This document shows positions 42,572-53,827 of a stretch of DNA of 64,000 nt, piece by piece (position 1 is the stretch's first letter; every line of letters starts with the position of its first letter). The notes beneath the pieces are model-generated. The model did no database searches. It was not told the DNA's origin and was given only the letters and a program-made list of their open reading frames with translations. The stretch spans positions 1,736,001-1,800,000 of the forward strand of contig JAHEWK010000001.1 of assembly GCA_020740775.1 (NCBI GenBank), written 5' to 3'. This DNA comes from Ilyonectria destructans. Its lineage: Eukaryota > Ascomycota > Sordariomycetes > Hypocreales > Nectriaceae. The translations under genes and the position numbers were made by a program.

Positions 42572-43926
42572 GACTGCGATTTAGGAGAGATGCGATCCTT
42601 GTGTTCTTGATATTCTCGGCGGCGAAGCGTGAGGTTCAAGAAACAACAATTCAAGCACGTCCGGGTGAGGTTTTATAAGTAATGACCATGACCGGGAAAT
42701 GCGGCACAACGGGAAGTGCGAGAACGAAGTCAGTGAATGATCAGACCCCAACCCAGTTCTGTTTGCAAAGTTGCGCCTGTGACTGCGTTTCGCAGTGCAT
42801 ATTTGGCAAGTCCGCGGAATGAAGACAAGCGAGAAAGAGAGCGAGAAAGGATGAGAAAACCCCGACGGAGATAGCATGATTCTTGCTAGCCATGCATGCG
42901 CTTGCGCTATTCGACAAAGGTCATATGGAGCGAAAGCACGACAAGCAATCGACTTCCGACACCTGCAGTGATTCGCAGGGCGCGGAGGTACTTAATGAGG
43001 TTGTGGAGGTGCGCGCTCGCATTCGGCTGCAGCGTGGGTCGCATCTGGGGGAAATCTTACCATCCTGGTCTGGGTGGGTTCTAGTGGGTTGTGTGGTGTT
43101 GGATGAGCGTGTTGGCGTGTTAGTGAATTGCAGTCAAAGGGCGGTGGTGTTTGATGCCAATGATCGACTGTGCGTGCAGTCATAGTGGGGACAGACATGT
43201 ACATTCTCAGTGAAATCAAGCAGCGTGTGACAGAGTCAATGGGATTATTGGTGATCAATAAGAGGATGCGCAAATGTCGGCAAACCAAAGTTGGGACGGA
43301 AACCTGGGTTGATGGAGGAATCCAGCGCCGGTGCTTGAGCGAACGCCCCACCGAAAGCACCCGTTTCTTGCCGTTTGGCGCCTCTGGTGCCTTCCTTCAC
43401 TGAGGCTGTCTCGCTGCTCTCGCATTCGCTCGCACGGACCACATCTCGAACCGTTTTATCCGTCCTGCCCTGCAGAGAGCGGGACGCGGACTGACTAATT
43501 CACCGTCCTCCTTCCTAGTTTTCTCACATGGTACGGTACGCCCGCTAATTACCCGCTTTCCTCTTCGCTTCAAGGTTCCAATCGCACCAAAGCGCGGTAC
43601 GGAGGTACCTGATGTGCCTGCCTAACGTCACAGCTCCACTTCAGCTCCCAGCTCCCAGCTCCCAGCCCTCACTGCTCGTAAACTGTGCCGTTCGCCTACT
43701 GTAACGCCCGTCAACTGAGGGACAGAAAGCCATCATCGCAATCCTCCAATCCCTGATCTCCACGGCGTCCCACGTTGTTTGTGCAGTGTATCTAGTGCGT
43801 CTAGTGCTTTCCTTCCTGCTTCCCCAACTTCGATAATTCTCCGCCGGTTTGTCAGCCCTACTGGAAGTCACTCACCGGAGCTCAATCACCCCGCTACTCC
43901 GGAATCCCAACGTACGTGACGCTACC
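42572..43926. promoter_or_regulatory. 1.36 kb divergent region, MFS transporter / ULA1
   Basis: No gene seen. Three tandem CAGCTCC units occupy 43642-43662, and a GGTACGGAGGTACC-type near-palindrome lies near 43597. Confidence 0.5.
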
Positions 43927-45770
43927 ATGGCCGACGTCATGGTCCAAACCCCCCCGGTCCTCCAAGGCCCCTCCGAGAAAGAGAGGAAATACGATCGCCA
44001 ACTGAGGCTCTGGGCTGCTTCTGGCCAGGCCGCCCTCGAATCTGCCAACATTCTCCTCGTCAACTCCGGCTCCGGCACTGTTGGTGTTGAGACGCTGAAG
44101 AACCTTGTTCTCCCAGGTCCGCTCCTCCTCCCGCCGCCGTACCCATCTCGATACTTACCCAAAATACTCAGGTATCGGCAGTTTTACAATTGCCGACCAA
44201 GCCACGGTTCGTCATGAGGATCTCGGCGTCAACTTCTTCCTTGACGAGTCCTCTCTCGGTGAGTTGAGGGCCGAGGCATGTACCAACTTCCTCATTGAAC
44301 TCAACCCCGAGGTCCAGGGAGACTGGTACCCCAAGTCCAAGGCATGTCATCACATACCCCATCGATGATATAATCCTCGAAGCCCTCCAAGGCTGACTAC
44401 CACCAAGGACTCCTTCAGCCTCCAACAGCTGCTCTCCACTTCCCCGACATTCACCATAATCCTCTACGCGTTGCCTCTGCCCCAGGACCAAGTTCAACTC
44501 CTCCATGACTACGCTCGTCAACACAGCACTCCGATCATAGCAGTTCACTCCGTCGGCTTCTATTCTTACTTCAAGACCACACTACCCGGTACCTTCCCGG
44601 TCGTCGATACCCACCCTGAGGAAACTGCCACCACCGACCTGAGGCTGCTTACCCCTTGGCCTGAGCTTGTTGACTTTGCAAATGATATGACCAATAATAT
44701 GGACAGTCTAGACAACCATGAGCATGGTCATTTGCCTCTTGTTGTCATTCTGCTCCATCATCTTGATCAGTGGCAACAGAGTCATGGTGGTGCCTATCCG
44801 ACAAAGTATGCCGATAAGACTGCCTTCCGCCAGACGATATCCGATGCAATGAGAAAAGACAACCCGGAAGGAGGAGAGGAGAACTTTGAGGAGGCAGTGG
44901 CCGCTGTTATGAAGCACGTCACGGTCCCTTCCATCCCCGGCTCCCTCCAGCAGGTCTTTGATTACCAACATCAGGATCCCGTGGGTGTTTCCCACAACCC
45001 CCCCCTTTGACTGCAGCTCACTAACATTTCCGCTAGTCAGAAGTAAAGTCTAGCTTCTGGATCATCGCCGAGGCTGTGAAGCGGTTCCACAAAGAACACG
45101 GGTGTCTCCCCGTCCCTGGCGGCTTGCCAGATATGAAGGCCCAGTCAAGTGTTTACATCAAGCTTCAGAATATTTACAAAGAAAAGGCACGTCAGGATGT
45201 CAGACAGGTTCTGGATTCAGCCCACAGCATTCCAGGTGGCGAAGAAATTGACTCATCCGAGGTTGAACTGTTCTGCAAGAACGCCCGCTTCATTAAGCTC
45301 ATCAACAGCGAGGAAGGAAATGCGGTCCGGGTGGATCAGGTCGTGGGTGAGTCGATACTTGCGCCTCCCGAAGTTCCGAAAATCAACGGCGACTGACCTT
45401 CCACGTCATTGCAGATCAAGAGCTAGCAAACGATGAGATTGCCGCCATGGCCGGCCCGGAAATGCCCCTGTCTCTTCTTCCCATCTACCTCGCTCTCGCA
45501 TCCACCTCTCATGTTACGACTGCCTCCCCTCAGGGTATAATGGAACGCATTAGTCAACAAGCACCAAGGGCCGAAAGCAGCGAACGATTCCTCAAGACGG
45601 CTCAGGAGGTGTCACGGGCTGGTGGTGGTGAACTGCACAACATCTCTGCTGTCACTGGTGGAATGGTAGCCCAGGAGATGATCAAGGTCATCACAAAACA
45701 ATACGTCCCAATCGACAACACTTGTATCTTCGACGGCATTGAAAGTCGATGCCAGGTGCTTCGCTTATAG
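43927..45770 (+). CDS. ULA1: NEDD8-activating enzyme E1 regulatory subunit (APPBP1/NAE1 type), 532 aa
   Basis: Five exons: 43927-44116, 44172-44341, 44408-44980, 45037-45346 and 45415-45770. The second intron (44342-44407) has a GC donor (AAG then GCATGT). The start region [20 protein letters not shown] is the E1 signature, followed by [31 protein letters not shown], the Rossmann-like inactive adenylation half, then [20 protein letters not shown] and [10 protein letters not shown]. The C-terminal part includes [17 protein letters not shown] and [20 protein letters not shown] then [19 protein letters not shown], as in NAE1. It pairs with Uba3 to activate NEDD8/Rub1 for cullin modification. Length (532) matches human NAE1 (534). 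Confidence 0.93.
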
Positions 45771-48700
45771 GCCAGGGACTGTGTCAAGAGGTGGGGTGCC
45801 GGTCATAGGGGTCATCGTGCTTGGAGGCGGATGACATGCAGGGGGGGTTTCCTCGGGAGGTCTATCACTTTGGGACATGGCGGCATGCGAGTCCCACTGT
45901 AGATCCAAGGCCCTAGAGGGCAAGTCGTGTCTTGACGCCAGAACACAAAACCTAATGTGGTGGGATGGCAACAAAGTATCCGGATGAGTCTAGCTGCTGC
46001 CACAACTGCAAGTGCGCGGATTTCCTCTGGACGGAGACCTCATCCGACAATGAATATTCTACAGGGGAGAAAGCCAAGACGCTTAGCAGGGCGAGGCACC
46101 TTGGGATCGAAATTGAAGCCGAGCGCGCAGCAAATAGAAATGACTCATACGTTCATTCAGGGTGGACATTGAGATCCAACCGAACGCCGATCTTTCGATG
46201 GGAATATCTTGAGGAATTACTATCTGGCAAAGTACAAATCGCCATATCATTATGAGAGGAACGGACACTTTGAAGAGACATGATGCTAGACATACATGCA
46301 TGAATGTTCCATGGCGCAGCGATGGGCCGTGGCTGATGATCAGTGACGGGATTTCTAGCAGTGCCACAGAATCACACCGGAAGAATTATTGAAGTGAATA
46401 GCTCATGGAAGCCAATATTCGGAGGTGCAGGTCGGCGGCAAGGCCTCACCACTCAGACGTGTCTAGCTACGAGTTGTTATGTGGGTCATCATCACCTCCT
46501 GGCAGGACGCATGGATGACGAGATGGGTCGACAACTCAGGTGGCGACGGCCCAGTTGCTGTATCTGGATCGAGGGGCTGGTCCATCCTCCACATATTGGT
46601 TCTTGCGGCTGACTGGAGTGCTTTTGGGTCCGCTTCGATCAAGTATAGGATGAATAAAAGCGGTTGAGTGCCGGCGTTAAGAAGCGGCATTTCGGCAAGG
46701 AGCCGAAGCGGCGGAAGCGTGATTCGCCTTTGCTAAGTGACTACGTGGTATTATAAGGAACCCGATATGCCATAGTGGTGATCGACGTAGGGGGAGCATG
46801 GTATACCGCCCTCAATTGCCGCCAACCGGCGGGATTCAGTACGCTAGCTTCAAGGTGAGTAGGGCTAGGCAGAGGCAAGGCACGATGGCCTTCAACTACA
46901 TGCATTGGACCAAGTTGGGCAGGGAATGCAACGGGATGGCCCGAGGGGGCGAAGCATTCATGAGCTGGCTCTCGGCAGCATCGTTATAGCTGCTTCCAGA
47001 TGGTAAATGAGGTTTGTGCCGGGCAGAAGTTCCGATGCGAGGCTGTGGGTAAAAAGGCCCCCAGAGAGTCGGTCAAATGGACATGGAAGCGTGGAGAATG
47101 CGGAGAAGATTGAGCAGGTCGAGAAGCACGAGAAGGTTGAGGGTGGGCGGACGAGAGAGGGGCCACGGATAAAGCTGATGATTGGCAGCACGAAAGCTGG
47201 GGTGCATTCTAGTGTGCCTGGTACGGACCGAAGATCCTGGATGCGGGTGAAGAAAGTCGGTCGGAAACCAGGAGTGGGCCGATCGTCCAAGACTTTTGCT
47301 TGATCACATGTGGATTTCGAGCCGACGACGGCGAGTGTTTGTGGTTGTGAGGGGCCGGGTCGCTAGGTGTGACGTGGTGGCCCTTTGTGATTTCAATCAT
47401 GGGACTAAGGGTGCGGCTTTGCATCCAATATTAACCGGAAGGCTTGAAGGCAATGCCGCCTCAGAGTTGAGGGCTTATTCAATTTCGATTGACACAAACA
47501 TGATCGGGGTGAGGATGCCAGGGACGGCGACCATCAAGGGTCAAAAGATGCCAGCATTTGCCGGGTTGCAGAAGACGCAGGGGCCTCACTGGCGGAATCC
47601 CAATGTCCGACACTAGCTAATATCGGGGGCCGGTCGCGAGATTTTGTACGCAGCAAAGACGGCAGAAGCTTGGGTTGAAACTTAAGGTGTGGCGGCAGTG
47701 GACGCAGTAGACGGGGTTGTGGACTTGTGGTCCATTTCTTCGGTGGGTATCGTCGCCGATGGAGTCTGGAGAAGCTTGACGCCACACCGCGTGCGAGTCC
47801 GGGGATGTAAATCTGGGGTTTTGGGGTACGCAGCTGCGAGGCGAGGAGGCATGTCGTGCTGGGTGAGGAACCATGCGCCTGCTCTGAGAAGGGAAGCGCT
47901 TGACGGTTCCTGCCTTGTCCCTCCCCAAGGTGCCGAGGCTTGCTACGTTGGGAAATGTGCCTCCCAGGGCAAGCTACCTCTTTCCAGAAAGGTGCCTGCC
48001 CGAATCTGACAGTGCCGTCACTCGCCATCCCCAGTCGCATTGGATGCCACTCACACGCAGAACTTAAACCTGTACCCACCGGCCACACAACGCAACGGCA
48101 CCGCATCGCCACTTTGAGTCGGCTCACAGTAAGCCATTGTCACGCCGTTCATACACGTGCAGATGCGTTCAAGCATAAAAAAAACGTGTGCACGCGTATG
48201 GATACAGGCACAGAAATTGACGCTTCCCTGAATGAACAACAGCACGCCCGGGAGGCAGTTCCTGAACCGGACCCTCCAAGACCGGGGTTCCTCCTAACCC
48301 GGCCCCCCTGGCCAAGACGAGCGGCAGTGGTCATTCCTCCATTCTACTCTCGGCAGGCCAACCCCATGGATCAGGCCCCTCGAGCCATCATTCGACCCGT
48401 TCATCGTTCATCGGGCCGTCAACGCAGAGTTGATCGACGTTCCCCAGGCCCTCGAAGCTGTCGACCTTCTCGACTTCTGCCCCCCTCCCCCTCCCCCTCC
48501 CCCCCCCTCTCAAATCGCCAACTCGACGCTTGCCATCCCTCCTGCATGGGCTTCCAACACCCTTTCGATGCCTCCTCCCGCCGGCTTGCCGACTGTGCCT
48601 GTGCCTGTGCCTGTGCCTTGAACTTCGCCTCCACCACTCTCGCCAGTCGCCCACGTTTCTTTGAGCTCCCCACCATCACCAAAGCACGCAACGGAAGCTA

Positions 48701-49275
48701 CCGGGGCCTCAGCACTCGGAACCAGATGATACGATTCACCCTGCCAGCCTCGACCGATCTTGACTTCAACTACCACTCAGCTCTGTCCCGCCCGGGCTCG
48801 CTAGCCGCGACCTGCTTCATCTTACATCCGTCCATCTCGGGTAGCTTCTACTCCACACACCCCGTCCCCTCCTTCGACGGTCCTCCTCATCATACCCCTT
48901 GCCCACCGCCCTCCCACCCACATGGCATTGATCTTTTCTACAAGCGCCCGACTCCAATTCATCCGTTGACCCTGGCCTGGCCCACTCCCGCTTCTCCGCA
49001 TTCCGGCTCTCACTCGGGCCCTAAATCGATCCAAGGCCCCGTCAACACCATCAAGTCTGCCTCTATATATTTCCCGTGACCCCTAACTCCCCCCTCGGCC
49101 TTGTGCCGCCCCAAGCTTTGGACCGCCAGCCGCTCCTTTCTTGGTAACGTCTTGGCCCAAGCATGTATTGTCTCCTCATTTTTTCTTCTCTACACTCGAG
49201 TCTCAGGACGTTATCCTTCTATATGCTTCGCCTCCTACCAAGGGACCAATACTCACTCACCCCTCCTCACCTACC
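45771..49275. promoter_or_regulatory. 3.5 kb gene-free stretch upstream of a Zn2Cys6 regulator
   Basis: No ORF here has protein-like composition that I recognise. The right half is strongly C/T-biased on the plus strand and probably includes a long 5' leader of the regulator. It holds a C-run tract with G-quadruplex potential on the minus strand (48480-48507) and about four tandem TGTGCC units (about 48594-48618). A 96-codon frame at 45965-46255 and a long frame through 48000-49079 were considered and not accepted. Confidence 0.55.
48480..48507 (-). other. G-quadruplex motif (four G-runs of 5-9 with single-A loops)
   Basis: On the plus strand runs of C6, C5, C5 and C9 are separated by single T. 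The minus strand therefore has four G-runs with one-base loops, which fits a very stable parallel quadruplex. It lies about 770-795 bp upstream of the regulator ATG. Confidence 0.75.
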
Positions 49276-51674
49276 ATGCCTCCTTCGATTTCCATCCCCC
49301 CCCGTAATGGGATGTTCCACACCTGTCCGTAGTCTCTTATGTGTCCCTGACATTCAACAAGACTGACAAACTATTTAGTCCAAGGCATCACCCCTCAAAG
49401 GCCATCAGTAGGATCGCCGGACAGCCCAAAAACTTGCAGCTCTGGTAACAAGCGTATTACCACTCCCCATGCCTGTGCCGAGTGTAAAAGGCGCAAGATT
49501 CGTTGCGATGGCAAGCAACCATGCGGCCAATGCCTCTCCAGCCGCGCTCCCAAGCGGTGTTTCTACGACAAGCATCGCCAGCGAGTTATTCCCTCGAGAA
49601 AGTGAGCTCATACGCCATCAGATTGAGGATTCCATGTATCTAACAATTCAAAAGGACCCTCGAAGCTCTATCCCAATCTCGGGAGGAGTGTCGCTCTATC
49701 CTAAAGCGCCTGTATCCCAATCATGAGCCATCTGCTCTTATCTCTCTATCCCGTCAGGAACTGCTTGACCTATTGGGGCTCCCTACAACTGAATCAACAA
49801 TTGCCCTACCTTCACCTCCTCTCAACTCTGCCCCATTGAAACAAGAGATTCCTTCGCGCACGGAAACAGGGCTAGCTCTCCTTGAGCAGGTGCCTTCCCA
49901 TGGTTCCGAATCAGACGAAGAGCGACGTGGCAGAGACCACATTCCTGTCGAAGCCGACGATGTCAACGCTCTTTCCCTCAACATGGACCGACAAACATCA
50001 TCATATCTTGGCGCATCGTCCATTAAAGCAGCTCTACTCGTCATGCTCAAGGTTCAGCCGCAGCTGAGAGACTCCCTATCCCAACCCCTGACGAATTTTG
50101 AGACGATGAATAATCTTCCATGTTTACAACAACGAATCGTTCGTCCCAAAGAGAACTGCCGGGTTCCATGGTCGTGGAAGGGACAAACTCTCATCGATGC
50201 ATATTTCAAGCGAGTCCATGTCTTCGTACCAATGCTTGACGAACCCTCATTCCGAGCCGACTGCCTCGGGGGGCAGAGATGTGACTCCCCTTGGCTCGGT
50301 CTTCTCAACATGGTATTTGCCATGGGTAGTATTGCGGCCATGAAGTCGGATGACTTCAGTCACATCGAGTACTATCACAAAGCAATGGAACATCTCACCA
50401 TTGACTCCTTAGGAAGCAGCCATATTGAAATTGTCCAAGCACTCGCTCTCCTTGGAGGCTACTACTTGCACTATGTTAACCGACCAAACATGGCGAATGC
50501 AGTCCTCGGTGCTGCCCTCAGAACCGCCAGCGCTTTGGGGCTACACCGTCAGTTCCAGACTCCTGGATCCACTGATGGTCCCACTGTGGAGGTTCGACGG
50601 CGTACTTGGTGGTCTTTGATCTGCCTAGATACATGGGCCACCACGACACTAGGTCGGCCTTCCTTGGGTCGATGGGGTCCTGAGGTCAACATTCGCCCAC
50701 CTGAGGTTGGGATCGATGAGGTAAATATCGCAACACCCCGAATACCCTTGCCATTGCTAACCACATTTGCTTAGGGTCATGATTCTGCACAGCATGTCGG
50801 CATCCTCCCCCTTGTCGAGAACATCAAATTCTGCCAGATTGCTACACAGGTCCAGGATATTCTTGCTGTCGCTCCTCTTCTCAAAATTGAAGATCGCAGG
50901 AACATGGACGGCCAGCTTATCAACTGGTACAACAATCTCCCATGGCTTCTCCGCAGCAACGACCCCTGTGCCGAGCCCCTTTACCTTTCTCGGTGTGTCA
51001 TGAAGTGGCGATACCAGAACCTACGCATGCTCCTACACCGTCCAATCCTCCTCAGCATGGCTTCCAACGGTGTCAATAGCCAGGCTGGCGAACATGAGAT
51101 CGCGGCTGTGGAGACCTGCCGGGAGCTGGCAAAAGCGACGATTGATGAAATATCCCGTGAGTGGGCACGGAACCAGATGTCCGGCTGGAACGCCGTCTGG
51201 TTCCTTTACCAGGCCGTCATGGTGCCACTGGTAAGCATATACTGGCAATGGAACAGTCCATTCGTGTCGGAGTGGCAACTGCAGATCGAAGCTACCCTCA
51301 CTTTGTTCGATGCCATGGAGGACTGGTCGCTGGCGGCTCGTCGCAGCCGAGAAGTTGTCCGGCGACTTTACGAGGCCCGGCACCAGTGCTGTTACCAAAG
51401 TCCCCTGTCCTCGGCCGGGACTGATCCAAGCATGATGCTAGGCGATACGGGTCTACACATGTCCCCCATAGAATTGGATCTTGACGATATGGTAGGAATG
51501 CTTGACCAGCAGGGCATATGGGACCTTGACGGTATGTACTGGGGAGAGCCCCAAGACACATTACCAGTAGATAGCGAGATGTACAATATGGGCAACGACG
51601 GTATGATGCAGGTGGGCCATGGTTCAATTTCCTTGGATGGGTCTAGCATGGACAGCACATTTTTGGTTCAATAA
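49276..51674 (+). CDS. Zn2Cys6 fungal-specific transcription factor, 738 aa
   Basis: Four exons: 49276-49303, 49379-49601, 49655-50720 and 50775-51674; introns of 75 (GTAATG donor), 53 and 54 bp. The Zn2Cys6 cluster is at Cys42, 45, 52, 58, 61, 70 (CAECKRRKIRCDGKQPCGQC then eight residues to the sixth Cys), followed by a basic linker and coiled coil (TLEALSQSREECRSILKRLY) used for dimerisation in the family. The fungal middle homology region spans about 210-480 (YFKRVHVFVPMLDEPSFRAD, LGLLNMVFAMGSIAAM, WWSLICLDTWATTTLGRPS). The tail is Met/Asp/Gly-rich, like an activation domain. The first exon is only 28 nt and depends on the GTAATG donor to keep frame, so the exact N-terminus is less certain. 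The target pathway is unknown. Confidence 0.85.
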
Positions 51675-52096
51675 CGCGACGCTGTATGCCGCACAGGATG
51701 ACTCGGGTTGTACATTAATTTCAACCTCTTGGGAGGCCGTTCCCCGAGGAATGGGTTTAGGTGCATGATGCGAAAACGAATGTATGATACAAGACTAACG
51801 TCTCTTGATTTTAATGGTGTTTCTTGAAATATCGTGCTTCGCCCATCAGAGAATCTCCAAGACAGGCTCGGGGGAAGGCGGCTCAACCCGATGACGCAGG
51901 CACAGAGGTCAAGCACTCCTTCCTCACGACCACAGAAAACCCTAACATGACCAACCCAATGCCACCAATCCCTCGATCTGGTGGATCATCCTCTTTCTTG
52001 CAACCTTCATAAGCATTCGTGCCACCAAAGGACCAGCCTCGAGCATCAGCCCCGTGTTCCAAACTCTACGCCCACGGCCAAGCTACATCAGGCATC
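51675..52096. other. intergenic, regulator 3' end to HEI10-like promoter
   Basis: 422 bp, no gene seen. Confidence 0.5.
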
Positions 52097-53314
52097 ATGG
52101 AACACTCGCTGACGTGCAACAACCTCAAGTGCCGGCAAGATCTGGGTGATCGCGTCCTCGTGACTAGCTGCTCGTTTGTGTTGCTTATGGATGCCTCTTT
52201 GCTCCTTGCTAATCCACCGTTTGCAGTCACATCTTCTGCCTCGATTGCGTCCAACTAACGGGTATCAAGGATCAAGAGAATGATCAACGCATTTGCCCAG
52301 TCTGCGAGACCCAACTCAACAGCCCCGATGACACCATGTTTACAAATCTTAACCCGAGCGAGGACTACAAGTCAATCGTGATGTGCGGTCTCCCTCCCAA
52401 CATCATAATGGAATGCGCTGGACGAGCGCTCAGTTTTTGGACTTACCAAGCATCTCACAACATCTCCTTCGAGAGGCACCTCTGCAAGATGCTCAATGAG
52501 AAGTACGCAAACCTCACTCTTCATCTCGAAAAGACTGTCAATGAGGCCAACTCGGAAATAGAGTCGCTTCAGCACAGGATAACAAGTCAGTACCATTTTG
52601 AGAGCCGATCGTCCACGATTTAACCTGAGTCAAACTAATGATGACAGGCCTAACCGCGGACCAAGGCACTTTGAGGCGCAAAAATATGGAACTTACCCAG
52701 GCGTTTAAGGAGAAGAATCGAAAACTCCTACATACGCAAGAGCTCTACGACAGGGTCAAGAGAAGGGCAGAAATAGGATCCATCCAACAAGCCGCATCTG
52801 ACGCCGTGGATTCAAGCCACCGGGCCACACCACAACTGAGCCACGGATTTGGCGTCGTGGGGGATTATAATGTGGACAGAGGCAACACTGTGTCTGCTTT
52901 TGGTCAAAGTCGCGGACTTGACATGGCAGGCATGAACACCGGTCAGCCTCGATCCCATGCCTCCTTGTCCAGGGATGACAGTCGTTGGCCCAGGCTAGGG
53001 GGCGCCTCCCGTCGTAGGTGGTCCCAGTGATGCTCCAAGGAGCCCGACTAACAAGTACAGCTGATTCATCCTCTGCTCTGATGGGAGAGCCAGGGCGTCA
53101 TGGGTTTGCGAGTTCCTCGCTTCTCAACAGAACTTCCAGTCTACCAGCCCTCGTCGGAACGCCGGCCCCAGGGTCTGGGACAGTACGAGGAACGACTGTA
53201 CCGAGTTTTGCGAACAATCGAGTTGGTTTTACAGGAGTTGGTCTGACCTCTGGACTCAAAGTCAGTCAGCCGACTAGCAACCCGGGATTAGATATTTCCA
53301 CCCGGCATCACTGA
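52097..53314 (+). CDS. HEI10/CCNB1IP1-like meiotic RING E3 ligase, 351 aa
   Basis: Four exons: 52097-52173, 52227-52585, 52648-53013 and 53061-53314; introns of 53 (GTTTGT), 62 (GTCAGT) and 47 bp (GTAGGT). The N-terminal RING reads LTCNNLKCRQDLG, VTSCSHIFCLDCV across the first junction, then ICPVCETQL, the pattern of CCNB1IP1/HEI10. A coiled coil follows (HLEKTVNEANSEIESLQHRI, KNMELTQAFKEKNRKLLHTQ, ELYDRVKRRAE), then a Ser/Gly/Thr-rich disordered tail. In Sordaria and plants HEI10 marks crossover sites along the synaptonemal complex and acts in SUMO/ubiquitin control of recombination. The last intron is the least certain: without it the protein ends at 53030. Confidence 0.75.
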
Positions 53315-53827
53315 GCCTACAAGGAGACATGGTCCGCAAACAATGTATTATTTGGCAGGATCATTATTGTTTGTTCGTCACCCAGAATGGCCTACAAGGT
53401 CCCTACAAATCTCTGCAGTATTCTTTTCGGGACACGAGATACAGAATTTGGGTCAAGGGATAGAGCACCCTGGCTGAAAGAAGTAGCAATGTGTTGCCGC
53501 GTCTTTGACAGCTACTTAAAAAGACTTGTTCTTCGTGCCAAGATACAGTCGTGTTAGGTGACACAAGGGCAATGTAACAAAGAACTCCGATAGTGTTCAA
53601 ATATTTCCGTCTTCGAAATTAAGAGCATGTGTTTTGCGCAATTGGTACTTAAGAGCGAATATGCAGGCTATAGAGTGATTGTTTATCCAAGTACCTTTTA
53701 TCTCAGTAACTTTTACGGCCATCGTTGCTCACGCGCCTCGACTAAAACAGAGCACACACCGACCGGTTCGAAAACCTGAACAAAACGAAACGACTGAGGA
53801 ATGATCTGACAGGCAACAATAGACAAC
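53315..53827. other. intergenic, no gene seen
   Basis: 513 bp between the HEI10-like gene and the orphan coiled-coil gene; AT-rich near 53580-53720. Confidence 0.5.

Noticed and set aside
44259..44341. Strong GTGAGT donor inside ULA1 exon 2
   Set aside because: Using it would remove the conserved [10 protein letters not shown] block, so it is taken as coding sequence.
45965..46255. A 96-codon ATG frame with a CCHNCKC motif
   Set aside because: It has no signal peptide, no family resemblance and no splice-linked continuation; one short Cys-rich motif is weak evidence.
47534..48127. A 197-codon minus-strand frame
   Set aside because: Composition is Arg/Pro/Ser-rich as expected of chance frames opposite a C/T-rich leader; no recognised domain.
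47940..49079. A 379-codon open frame ahead of the Zn2Cys6 regulator
   Set aside because: It opens at a TTG, is Pro/Ser/His-rich low complexity from a C/T-biased leader, has no domain, and overlaps the quadruplex tract. Best read as a non-coding leader, though a peptide cannot be excluded.
51231..51256. GTAAGC...AACAG mini-intron in the Zn2Cys6 gene
   Set aside because: At 26 bp it is too short for the spliceosome, and the sequence reads through as conserved-looking protein.
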